Origin: Caldifarciminota bacterium | GTDB taxonomy: Bacteria > Hydrothermota > Hydrothermia > B15-G9 | Direction: 5' to 3' | NCBI GenBank assembly: GCA_027064565.1 | Contig: JAMOPK010000323.1 | Coordinates: 1-8,607 of the forward strand | DNA length: 8,607 bases | In this document: in pieces, positions 1 to 6,468 of the stretch | Layout: each line of letters opens with the position of its first letter | How positions within the stretch are numbered: the first letter of the stretch is position 1 | Notes under the pieces: model-generated | What the model saw: the letters and a program-made list of their open reading frames with translations, nothing else | Databases searched by the model: none | Told to the model about the DNA's origin: nothing | Program-made: the position numbers and the translations under genes

Positions 1-1
1 A

Positions 2-766
2 GCCGGCGTCAGGGAGCTGGAGCGTGTGATCTCCCGTGTCCTCCGTAAAGTGGCACGCAACTACGTGGAGAAAGGCAGAGGCGCTAGGATAACCGCCAAT
101 AATCTCGAAAAATATCTTGGCAAGCCGAAATACCGCAAGAAAGAGGCCCTCAAGGTGTTGCCCATCGGTGCCGCACACGGACTCGCATGGACGACTTACG
201 GCGGCGAAATCCTGAAGGTGGAAGTTGCCGTGATGCAGGGCAAAGGTGGGCTGGATCTCACTGGACAGCTGGGCAATGTTATGAAGGAGTCCGCAAAGGC
301 CGCACTGAGCTACATAAGGTCACATTATCGGCGCTTCAACCTGCCTCAGGACTTCTATTCGAACGTTGACATCCACCTGCATGTGCCTGAGGGCGCTATT
401 CCGAAGGATGGGCCTTCGGCCGGCGTTGCAATCCTTGCAGCCATGATCTCGGCCCTTACCAGAACTCCTGTGCCCGGGGAGCTCGCTATGACTGGCGAGA
501 TAACACTCACCGGCGAAGTGCTGCCCGTCGGCGGACTTGAAGAGAAGATCCTCGCTGCCAAACGGAGCGGTATCAAAAAGGTCATCATCCCGGCAGCCAA
601 TCGACCTGAGATTGAGGAAATGAAATCCGAGATCAAGGAAGGCATCGATATCGTCTTTGTCGAAACCCTCGACGAATTCGTCAGCAAGGTTTTCCCTGAG
701 AACGCATGGGCGAGCATCGGCAACGTTAAAGGCAAGGAATACGCCGCATGGATTGGCATGCAATAA
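2..766 (+). CDS. lon: ATP-dependent protease Lon, C-terminal part (5' end outside the window)
   Basis: The reading frame is open from base 2, before the first possible start codon (GTG at 26), so this is the 3' part of a longer gene. The visible start (AGVRELERVISRV) matches the end of the Lon AAA+ alpha subdomain with its sensor-2 arginine. The serine-lysine protease domain follows. The catalytic serine lies in PKDGPSAGVAI (codon 416-418) and the catalytic lysine in GGLEEKILAAK (codon 545-547). They are 43 residues apart, the same spacing as Ser679/Lys722 of E. coli Lon. Lon is a cytoplasmic homohexamer that unfolds and degrades damaged or regulatory proteins using ATP. The domain ends with the usual FVETLDEFVSKVF-type helix plus a tail of about 20 residues ending in GMQ. 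A strong terminator follows 35 bases after the stop, so lon is the last gene of its unit. The identification is very secure. Confidence 0.97.
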   Translation, partial: AGVRELERVISRVLRKVARNYVEKGRGARITANNLEKYLGKPKYRKKEALKVLPIGAAHGLAWTTYGGEILKVEVAVMQGKGGLDLTGQLGNVMKESAKAALSYIRSHYRRFNLPQDFYSNVDIHLHVPEGAIPKDGPSAGVAILAAMISALTRTPVPGELAMTGEITLTGEVLPVGGLEEKILAAKRSGIKKVIIPAANRPEIEEMKSEIKEGIDIVFVETLDEFVSKVFPENAWASIGNVKGKEYAAWIGMQ

Positions 767-801
767 GATAGGCTGTCCCTGCGAGTTATTGAACTTTCAT
801 T

Positions 802-834
802 GGGTGTGGCAGGATGCCACACCCTTTTGTTTTT
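802..834 (+). terminator. Rho-independent terminator of lon
   Basis: A perfect 9-bp stem, GGGTGTGGC (802-810) with GCCACACCC (816-824), encloses the 5-base loop AGGAT. It is followed directly by the T-rich run TTTTGTTTTT (825-834). It sits between the lon stop and ligA, so ligA needs its own promoter. Confidence 0.93.
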
Positions 835-839
835 CAAAG

Positions 840-868
840 TTGCATGACCAGCTGAATTTCAGTAATAT
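840..868 (+). promoter_or_regulatory. Candidate promoter for ligA
   Basis: TTGCAT (840-845) and TAATAT (863-868) are separated by exactly 17 bases. The start codon at 899 would then have a leader of roughly 25 bases. The match to the sigma-70 consensus is only moderate (3 of 6 and 4 of 6). A promoter is expected here because a strong terminator lies just upstream. Inference from position and spacing only. Confidence 0.4.
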
Positions 869-886
869 TTGCATGGTCTCGAAATC

Positions 887-892
887 AGGAGG
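887..892 (+). promoter_or_regulatory. Ribosome binding site deciding the ligA start
   Basis: A perfect AGGAGG lies 6 bases before the ATG at 899. It selects this ATG over the TTG at 869, which would add ten residues (beginning HGLEIRRWF after the initiator) and would place this Shine-Dalgarno site inside the gene. Confidence 0.85.
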
Positions 893-898
893 TGGTTT

Positions 899-2953
899 AT
901 GGCTGAGAAAAAAAGGCTTTCTCGCGAGGAAGCCAGAAAAAGGATCGAGGAACTCAGGGAATTGATCAATTACCACAACTATCGTTACTATGTCCTTGAT
1001 TCTCCGGAAATTACAGATGAGGAATACGACGAGCTTTTCAGGGAACTTGTGGAGCTGGAGCAGATGTTTCCCGAATTCATCACGCCCGATTCCCCCACCC
1101 AGCGTGTCGGAGCGCCGCCCCGCAAAGAGTTCGGCGAGGTTAGACATACCATCCCCATGCTTTCGCTTCAGGATGCCAGAAACGAGGATGAGCTTCGCGA
1201 ATTCGATCAGCGCGTCAAACGTCTGCTTGGATTGCCGCAGGATGCCGACATCGAATACATGGCGGAGCCAAAATTCGACGGCCTGTCCTGCGAGATAGTT
1301 TATGAAAACGGGCGTTATACCCTGGCTTCCACCCGTGGCGACGGTGTTGTTGGCGAAGACGTGACCCCAAACGTCAGGACGATACGCTCGGTTCCGATGA
1401 GGTTGCTTAAGCCCAAAGACCTGCCGATCCCGAAGCGGATAGAGGTGCGCGGTGAGGTCCTCATGCGCAAGGATGATTTTGAGAAGCTCAATCAGGAGCT
1501 TGCTCGGAAGGGTGAAAAGACGTTTGCGAATCCCCGAAACGCTGCTGCGGGTTCCCTGAGGCAGCTTGACCCCAACATCACGGCTCAGCGCAAACTGGAT
1601 TTTGTGGCCTGGGGCGTTGGCGTCGTGGAAGGCGTTACTTTCAAAAAGCAGTCCGAAATCCTGGATGCCCTCGAAAAATACGGCTTCAAGGCGTCAAGGC
1701 CGAGAAAGGTTTGCAAAAACATCGACGAGGTCATCGAATACTACCGTGCTATGGAAGCACAGCGGGAATCTTTCGTATATGAGCTGGACGGCATCGTTGT
1801 TAAAGTCAACGACCTGAGCCTGCACGAGAAGTTAGGCCAGACCTCCCGTTCGCCGAGATGGGCCATTGCCGGTAAGTTCGCGCCCCGCCGCAAGACCACC
1901 AGGATCATCGACGTGGTTTACAGCGTCGGCAGGACGGGCACCATCACCCCGGTCGCCATCCTCGAACCGGTTGAAATAGGCGGGGTTATTGTATCTCGTG
2001 CTACCCTCCACAACTTCGACTTTGTCAGATTGATGGATGTCAGGATCGGGGATACGGTCATCGTTCAGCGTGCCGGGGATGTGATCCCTGAAATCGTCAC
2101 CGTCATCAAGGAGAAGCGGACAGGCAAGGAAAAGCCCATTCAGCCGCCTGAGAAATGCCCGGTCTGTGGCGCCGATGTGGTCAAGGAAGGCGCTTATTAC
2201 CGATGCGTCAACATCTCGTGTCCGGCGAGGCTGGTGCAATCCATCATCCACTTTGCTTCGAGGCGGGCGATGGACATCGAGGGGCTTGGCGAGAAGACTG
2301 CAAGGCTGCTTGTTGATCGCGGACTCGTCAAAGACCTTGCCGACATTTTCTACCTCAAGAAAGAAGACCTCCTGAAGTTGCCGGGTTTTGCCGATAAGTC
2401 TGCTCAGAACCTGATCGATGCCATTGAAAGGGCGAAAAAGGATGTCCCTCTGTGGCGGTTCCTTTACGCGATAGGCATCCCGAACGTCGGGGAATACACT
2501 GCCAGAGTGTTGGCCGAGCGGTTCGGCACGTTCGAGAAACTCAAAAATGCGACTTACACGGAACTCCTTGAAATTGAGGGTATTGGCCCTGAGATCGCGC
2601 GGAGCATCGTGGAGTTCTTCAAGGAACCCCGCAACATTCAGGTCATCGAAAAGATGTTCAAGGCCGGGCTGACTCTGAAGGAGGTGACCGGTGCGGAGGT
2701 CAAAGAATCACCGTTCGCGGGCAAAACCGTCGTTTTCACCGGAGCGTTGAAGTCCATGACGCGCGACAGGGCCAAGGAGCTGGTCGAGATGCTTGGCGGC
2801 AGGGTCTCCAACTCGGTTTCGAGGAAGACCGACCTTGTGGTTGTGGGCGAGAATCCCGGTTCAAAATACCGCAGGGCACAGCAGCTTGGCATAGAGATGA
2901 TCAACGAGGAGGAATTCCTTAAGCTTCTGCGTGAAGCCGGCATCAAGGTGTGA
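899..2953 (+). CDS. ligA: NAD+-dependent DNA ligase LigA
   Basis: This complete gene encodes 684 residues, a normal LigA length. The enzyme seals nicks in duplex DNA during replication and repair, using NAD+ to form a lysine-AMP intermediate. Domain Ia (about residues 18-48) carries the NAD-contacting YRYYVLDSPEITDEEYDEL segment. The nucleotidyltransferase motif is EPKFDG, with the adenylated lysine at residue 125; the more common form is KLDG or KIDG. An OB-fold follows (about 320-400). A zinc finger has cysteines 420, 423, 436 and 441 (C-x2-C-x12-C-x4-C). Four helix-hairpin-helix motifs follow (IEGLGEKTA, LPGFADKSA, IPNVGEYTA, IEGIGPEIA). A C-terminal BRCT domain runs from about 605 to 680. 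All catalytic and structural elements are present, so the enzyme should be functional. It is probably a monocistronic unit between the lon terminator and the promoter at about 3004. Confidence 0.98.
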   Translation: MAEKKRLSREEARKRIEELRELINYHNYRYYVLDSPEITDEEYDELFRELVELEQMFPEFITPDSPTQRVGAPPRKEFGEVRHTIPMLSLQDARNEDELREFDQRVKRLLGLPQDADIEYMAEPKFDGLSCEIVYENGRYTLASTRGDGVVGEDVTPNVRTIRSVPMRLLKPKDLPIPKRIEVRGEVLMRKDDFEKLNQELARKGEKTFANPRNAAAGSLRQLDPNITAQRKLDFVAWGVGVVEGVTFKKQSEILDALEKYGFKASRPRKVCKNIDEVIEYYRAMEAQRESFVYELDGIVVKVNDLSLHEKLGQTSRSPRWAIAGKFAPRRKTTRIIDVVYSVGRTGTITPVAILEPVEIGGVIVSRATLHNFDFVRLMDVRIGDTVIVQRAGDVIPEIVTVIKEKRTGKEKPIQPPEKCPVCGADVVKEGAYYRCVNISCPARLVQSIIHFASRRAMDIEGLGEKTARLLVDRGLVKDLADIFYLKKEDLLKLPGFADKSAQNLIDAIERAKKDVPLWRFLYAIGIPNVGEYTARVLAERFGTFEKLKNATYTELLEIEGIGPEIARSIVEFFKEPRNIQVIEKMFKAGLTLKEVTGAEVKESPFAGKTVVFTGALKSMTRDRAKELVEMLGGRVSNSVSRKTDLVVVGENPGSKYRRAQQLGIEMINEEEFLKLLREAGIKV

Positions 2954-3003
2954 CAGCGGCTGGAATGCGCCATTTGGATAGTTCGGTGACGAAACCGGCT
3001 GAT

Positions 3004-3032
3004 TTGCGGCCGTGTTCCATCGATCGTAAAAT
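3004..3032 (+). promoter_or_regulatory. Candidate promoter for the three-gene symporter unit
   Basis: TTGCGG (3004-3009) and TAAAAT (3027-3032) are 17 bases apart. The -10 matches 5 of 6 consensus positions and the -35 only 3 of 6. The AGGAGG at 3046-3051 follows, giving a leader of about 20 bases before the ATG at 3059. No clear terminator was seen after ligA in the 105-base gap, so read-through from ligA is also possible. Confidence 0.42.
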
Positions 3033-3058
3033 TTCGGTCAAAAACAGGAGGTTATCTC

Positions 3059-4042
3059 ATGATGGGATTGATACTTACGATGGCCATTGCATTTTCCGGG
3101 CCTGCGTTTCATGGTGACCTGTTCGTTTCATCCAATTCACCGCGATTCAACTCATTGGGATTGACCGCTTATGGCTCTTACAGCGATTCAGGGGTGTCTG
3201 ACAGACGGCTTTTCCACACAGCGGTTCAGGGAGTTGTGGGACTCTCGCTTTACTCGTGGCTTGTGCCGTCGAGTCTCGAACTTGAGGGCAAAACTGCCAC
3301 GGTGGTAGGACTGTGGACCCCTGTTTTCTGGACGGCGGGCCAATACATGTTTGCCAAGGCAAACGCACCGATATCGGCTGAAGAGGTGACGATGTCCGGT
3401 GCCGGCGCTTATGATGGTTTCTTCCACGGCCTGTTACTCGGGCCTGATGATGCGCCCCCACGTCTCCCATTAGGATTGAGCCTGTTGGAAAACGTCGGTG
3501 GCTTCTACCTCGCCCGTTCCACAAGACCCACCGAAGCGATGGTGATCAGGAGAGTGCTTCAGAGCATAAACGGTTACACTCAGGGCGCTGCACTTGCCGA
3601 GTTGACCAATGCAGGGAAAGATGCCACACAAAACATAATGGCCTTCCATTCCATAGCTTCGGGATACGGTTCTTACCTCGCTTCAGTTGCATTTCAGGAT
3701 ACCCTGACGACTCAGGGCGACGCCATTTTCGAGTATGTCTCGGCCACCACGCTGGGCGTTTCCAGTTTCATGTTTTTCCTCCCGGAAAACGATGAGAAAC
3801 TCAGCTCCACCGCCTATCTGATCGGCAATTATGCCGGCTATGGACTCGGGCTTTTGATGTCACAGAAACGTGACATAAGCGTTGGAGGCGCGTTTGTGAC
3901 GGCGGTTGTGCCGCCGCTCGTCAACGGACTTCTGGCCGGCACACTCATCCTTGTCGATGCACAGCCGGAAACCGTCGCCAGAGTGGAAGGAATCCTCCTT
4001 CCGCTGAGCGTTTATGGTGTCTATTACCTGCTTTCGGAATGA
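3059..4042 (+). CDS. Unrecognised exported or membrane protein, 327 residues
   Basis: I do not recognise a family. The start is the ATG 7 bases after AGGAGG (3046-3051); a second ATG follows immediately. The N-terminus (MMGLILTMAIAFSGPAFHG) is a short hydrophobic stretch that could be a signal peptide or anchor, but it has no basic residue before the hydrophobic core. The rest alternates polar loops with glycine-rich hydrophobic stretches at about residues 55-72, 81-98, 251-268, 275-298 and 310-325. It ends in GVYYLLSE. Aromatic- and glycine-rich motifs such as YDGFFHGLLLG (118-128) and YLIGNYAGYGLGLLMS (253-268) have a loosely repeated look. Only 18 bases separate it from the next gene, so it is probably co-transcribed with the small protein and the symporter and may act at the same membrane. 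Coding potential is well supported by length, ribosome site and spacing. Function is unknown. Confidence 0.82.
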   Translation: MMGLILTMAIAFSGPAFHGDLFVSSNSPRFNSLGLTAYGSYSDSGVSDRRLFHTAVQGVVGLSLYSWLVPSSLELEGKTATVVGLWTPVFWTAGQYMFAKANAPISAEEVTMSGAGAYDGFFHGLLLGPDDAPPRLPLGLSLLENVGGFYLARSTRPTEAMVIRRVLQSINGYTQGAALAELTNAGKDATQNIMAFHSIASGYGSYLASVAFQDTLTTQGDAIFEYVSATTLGVSSFMFFLPENDEKLSSTAYLIGNYAGYGLGLLMSQKRDISVGGAFVTAVVPPLVNGLLAGTLILVDAQPETVARVEGILLPLSVYGVYYLLSE

Positions 4043-4060
4043 AACCAGAGGAGGTGAGCC

Positions 4061-4186
4061 ATGATATTGGGTCTGCCCTGGGATTTTGTGGTCTTTATCC
4101 TTTTCCCAGCTCTGCTCATGTGGGTCATTGTTTTGCTCTACTATCTTGGCGTCTTTGGTCGTGAAGATGAGGAGGTGCAGTCATGA
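4061..4186 (+). CDS. Small single-span membrane protein, likely symporter accessory subunit (41 residues)
   Basis: ATG 4061 is preceded by a near-ideal AGGAGGTGA (AGGAGG at 4049-4054, 6 bases away). The product begins MILGLPWDFVVF, has one hydrophobic helix (about residues 9-33, VVFILFPALLMWVIVLLYYLGVF), and ends in the acidic tail GREDEEVQS. Its TGA overlaps the ATG of the symporter gene (ATGA, 4183-4186). The Shine-Dalgarno site of the symporter (4170-4175) lies in its own codons for Glu-Glu-Val, so the two genes are probably translationally coupled. Several sodium:solute symporter families are encoded with a tiny upstream membrane partner of this layout (for example the YhdT/PanF and YjcH/ActP pairs, and short proteins annotated as symporter small accessory protein). 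The LGL-PW start resembles my recollection of that last group, but I could not test it. The role as a partner is inferred from context. Confidence 0.8.
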   Translation: MILGLPWDFVVFILFPALLMWVIVLLYYLGVFGREDEEVQS

Positions 4187-5637
4187 ACGGGATAGTGCTT
4201 ACTTCAGGTGCAAAGATCATGATGCTCGCCACTTTTGCGGCCTATCTGGTGCTCCTGCTTCTCATCGGTTACCTCGCTGAGCGTAGGTTTTCAAAGAGTT
4301 ATGAGGATTTCATTGCGGCCGGCAAGTCGCTGGGGGCGTGGGTCACCGCAATAAGCGCCTCTGCAAGTGCGGAAAGCGCATGGGTGATGCTCGGCCTGTC
4401 AGGCATGGGCTACAAGATGGGTTTTGCGGCCTATTGGGCGGCGCTCGGCTGTGTGCTGGGCTATTTCATAAATTCGCTGTTTATAATGGTCAAACTCAGG
4501 AAGATGTCCGGTGAGTTAGGTTCCTACACCGTGTCGGATTTCTTTGAGGACAGGCTCAGGGACAAAAGCCATCTGCTGCGCGTGATCTCCGCACTGATCA
4601 TCTTCACGTCCATGATCCTTTACGTCACGGCCCAGTTCATGGGATCGGGCAAAACCATATCCGGGATGGGGATAGCTTCTTACACCACCGGCGTCCTGAT
4701 CGGTGGAGTGGTGATAGCGCTCTACGTGTTGATGGGCGGCTACGCCGCTGTTTCATGGACCGACCTGATTCAGGGGCTGTTGATGGTGTTTGTGCTGGTG
4801 ATCTTCCCGATTCTTGCCGTCATCCGTGCCGGCGGATTCGCCACGATAACCACCCAGCTTAAGCAGTTGGGCCTTGCCAGCGTTCTGCCGGGCAGACAGG
4901 CTGTTGAGAGCCTGACGTGGGGATTCGTCATCGGTCAGCTTGGGATTTCCATAGGTTATTTCGGGATGCCTCATATCCTTATGAGGTTTATCACCGTCAA
5001 AGACACCCGTGAGGCCAAACGCGCCGCCTTCATCTCCATGTCCTGGGGCGTGCTGGTGTTTTTCGGTTCGGTGACGCTCGGAGTGGCCATGAGAGTGCTT
5101 CTGCCGTCGCTTGGCGACCCTGAGCAGGCGCTTCCCCGTTTCACCGTGATGCATTTCTCGCCTATATTCGCCGGACTTGTGCTTGCTGCCATCACAGCCG
5201 CCATAATGTCAACTGCGGATTCCCAGCTCATGTATGCCTCGACCGCTCTGGTGAACGACCTCTGGATCAAGCTCAAAGGCAAGCGTCCGGAGCAGAAGAA
5301 ACTGGTGACGATAACGAGGGTTGTCATTGCGGTTATGGCTTTGATCTCAATCGTCGTTGCAGTGCTCAAGGCGCAGGTGATTTATGATCTTGTGCTCTAC
5401 GCCTGGAGCATCATGGGAGCGGCCTTCGCACCCATCGTCATCCTCTCGCTCTACTGGGACCGTTACAATCGGTGGGGTGCGCTTGCTTCGATGATAGCCG
5501 GGCCGGTGGTCACCGTGGTCTGGCACGTTGTGCCTGCTCTCAAAAGCAGAGTCTATGAGCTCGTCCCGGCATTCTTCATAAGCTTGATACTTAGCTACAT
5601 CGTCACACTGTTGACTTCGGGCAAAGAGGCGGGTTGA
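4183..5637 (+). CDS. Sodium:solute symporter (SSS family, PutP/PanF-like)
   Basis: The 484-residue polytopic inner-membrane protein has about 12-13 hydrophobic segments, the normal size for SSS transporters of the LeuT fold. These import a solute with Na+. Family marks include YLAERRFSKSYEDFIAAGKSLGAW after the first helix, the unwound-helix segment SASASAESAWVMLGLSG (58-74), GGYAAVSWTDLIQGLLM (185-201) and IMSTADSQLMYASTALVNDLW (341-361). In the last, Ser343-Thr344 align with the Na+-site Ser340/Thr341 of E. coli PutP. The position of PutP Asp55 appears to be Ala63 here, with Glu64 next to it. The start is fixed by AGGAGG (4170-4175), 7 bases before the ATG, and by the 4-base overlap with the small upstream gene. 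The substrate cannot be read from sequence; an amino acid or a carboxylate is most likely. Family call secure, substrate unknown. Confidence 0.93.
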   Translation: MNGIVLTSGAKIMMLATFAAYLVLLLLIGYLAERRFSKSYEDFIAAGKSLGAWVTAISASASAESAWVMLGLSGMGYKMGFAAYWAALGCVLGYFINSLFIMVKLRKMSGELGSYTVSDFFEDRLRDKSHLLRVISALIIFTSMILYVTAQFMGSGKTISGMGIASYTTGVLIGGVVIALYVLMGGYAAVSWTDLIQGLLMVFVLVIFPILAVIRAGGFATITTQLKQLGLASVLPGRQAVESLTWGFVIGQLGISIGYFGMPHILMRFITVKDTREAKRAAFISMSWGVLVFFGSVTLGVAMRVLLPSLGDPEQALPRFTVMHFSPIFAGLVLAAITAAIMSTADSQLMYASTALVNDLWIKLKGKRPEQKKLVTITRVVIAVMALISIVVAVLKAQVIYDLVLYAWSIMGAAFAPIVILSLYWDRYNRWGALASMIAGPVVTVVWHVVPALKSRVYELVPAFFISLILSYIVTLLTSGKEAG

Positions 5638-5647
5638 TGGATGTTAT

Positions 5648-5673
5648 CGGGGCAGGTCTCAGCGCCTGCCCCG
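5648..5673. terminator. GC-rich hairpin between convergent genes, possible bidirectional terminator
   Basis: CGGGGCAGG (5648-5656) pairs perfectly with CCTGCCCCG (5665-5673) around an 8-base loop. It lies 10 bases after the symporter stop and 14 bases from the end of the reverse-strand phosphoesterase gene. Neither side has a clear T-run, so it may end transcription weakly, need Rho, or mainly protect both 3' ends. Its right arm (CCTGCCCCGT, 5665-5674) recurs at 8110-8119 in the terminator of the M42 gene. Confidence 0.6.
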
Positions 5674-5687
5674 TTGCCCGATAGGCC

Positions 5688-6422
5688 TCACTCCCCGGTG
5701 TAAAGCCTTTCACCGAGAAAACGCGGGAGTCCGGCATCGATGATCTTCCGTGCCGCCTTCTCCACGTCGTATTCCACCCTTTTGACCACGAAAGTCATCT
5801 CATCCGTGTCCAGAATGGCGTAAGCGGCACGGGGATCGTTGTCCCTCGGCTGGCCCACACTGCCCGGATTTAGCATGTAGCGTTTGTTTTCGATGTCCAG
5901 TTTAAAAGGATTCCCATCCGGTTTGATGGTCCGAACACTTTCGCCATCGTATTCGTAGATGACAGGGATGTGAGTATGGCCGAACAGGATGATCCTGTCC
6001 GACGTTTTCTTGATGTAAAAAAGTGCATCCAGTTTCGACAGGATGTATTCCCAGCTTTCCGGCTTGTATGGGTTGGAATGCACGGCGGTTATGTCGTCGA
6101 ATTTCACCCTAACAGGAAAGCTGGCCAGATATTCCAGACAGCTTTTGCTCAGGTGCGCAGCGGTCCATTCAAGCGCCAATCTTGCGTAGTGGTTGAACCA
6201 TGAGAGAAGTTCGGGTCGCAGGACGGCGGCGTCGTGGTTCCCCATCACGGTTATAGGTTCCAGTTTTTTCAACTGTTCACAGCATTTCTGGGGATCGGCA
6301 CCGTAACCCACGATGTCCCCGAGAAAGATGACCCGATCAAACTTCTCATTTTTCACTTCTCCAAGGACAGCTTTGAAAGCTTCCCAGTTCCCATGCACAT
6401 CGGATAACAGTAGATACCTCAT
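5688..6422 (-). CDS. Calcineurin-like metallophosphoesterase (YfcE/MJ0936-type)
   Basis: The 244-residue product carries the full two-metal phosphoesterase motif set: LLSDVHGN (Asp8, His10, Asn12), FLGDIVGYG (Asp36), MGNHD (Asn62, His63, Asp64), AVHSNP (His115) and FGHTHIP (His149, His151). NPGSVGQPRDNDPRAAYAI (185-203) is typical of the small COG0622/COG0639-like phosphodiesterases. Such proteins are cytoplasmic, bind Mn2+ or other divalent metals, and hydrolyse phosphodiesters or phosphomonoesters; the physiological substrate is usually unknown. I chose the ATG at 6422, which is 8 bases from AGGAGG. The ATG at 6428 (two residues longer, MSM) is only 2 bases from AGGAGG. The gene is convergent with the symporter gene and has its own likely promoter at 6451-6468. 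Family call secure, substrate open. Confidence 0.94.
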   Translation of the reverse strand: MRYLLLSDVHGNWEAFKAVLGEVKNEKFDRVIFLGDIVGYGADPQKCCEQLKKLEPITVMGNHDAAVLRPELLSWFNHYARLALEWTAAHLSKSCLEYLASFPVRVKFDDITAVHSNPYKPESWEYILSKLDALFYIKKTSDRIILFGHTHIPVIYEYDGESVRTIKPDGNPFKLDIENKRYMLNPGSVGQPRDNDPRAAYAILDTDEMTFVVKRVEYDVEKAARKIIDAGLPRFLGERLYTGE

Positions 6423-6430
6423 CGACATCC

Positions 6431-6436
6431 CCTCCT
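6431..6436 (-). promoter_or_regulatory. Ribosome binding site deciding the phosphoesterase start
   Basis: On the reverse strand AGGAGG lies within a longer GGAGGAGGGG run (6438 down to 6429). Spacing is 8 bases to the ATG at 6422 and 2 bases to the ATG at 6428, favouring 6422. An upstream register (GGAGGA at 6438-6433) would leave 4 bases to 6428, so the longer form is not excluded. Confidence 0.65.
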
Positions 6437-6450
6437 CCGGATATTAAAAA

Positions 6451-6468
6451 CAAAATTATATGGCAAAT
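6451..6468 (-). promoter_or_regulatory. Likely promoter core of the phosphoesterase gene; copy 1 of an 18-bp direct repeat
   Basis: Read on the reverse strand this is ATTTGCCATATAATTTTG, containing a perfect TATAAT (6460 down to 6455). The expected leader to the ATG at 6422 is about 25 bases. No good TTGACA-like box is seen 16-18 bases upstream. The same 18 bases recur exactly at 7867-7884 ahead of the next reverse-strand gene. The sequence also contains TAATTTTG, which fits the TAnnTTTG form known from Bacteroidetes promoters, but the matching TTTG at about -33 is absent. Confidence 0.55.

Noticed and set aside
320..837. Two reverse-strand open frames opposite lon
   Set aside because: They lie opposite the conserved Lon protease domain, cross the terminator hairpin and encode nothing recognisable.
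869..898. Upstream TTG start for ligA
   Set aside because: It would overlap the candidate -10 box tail and place the perfect AGGAGG inside the gene. The ATG at 899 has ideal spacing and gives the normal LigA N-terminus.
1832..2251. Long reverse-strand open frame inside ligA, 139 residues
   Set aside because: It is a shadow of ligA codon use. There is no ribosome site or recognisable product, and the + strand frame is unambiguous.
5688..6428. Two-residue longer phosphoesterase starting at 6428
   Set aside because: Its ATG is only 2 bases from AGGAGG, while the ATG at 6422 is 8 bases away. It is kept as a possible but less likely start.
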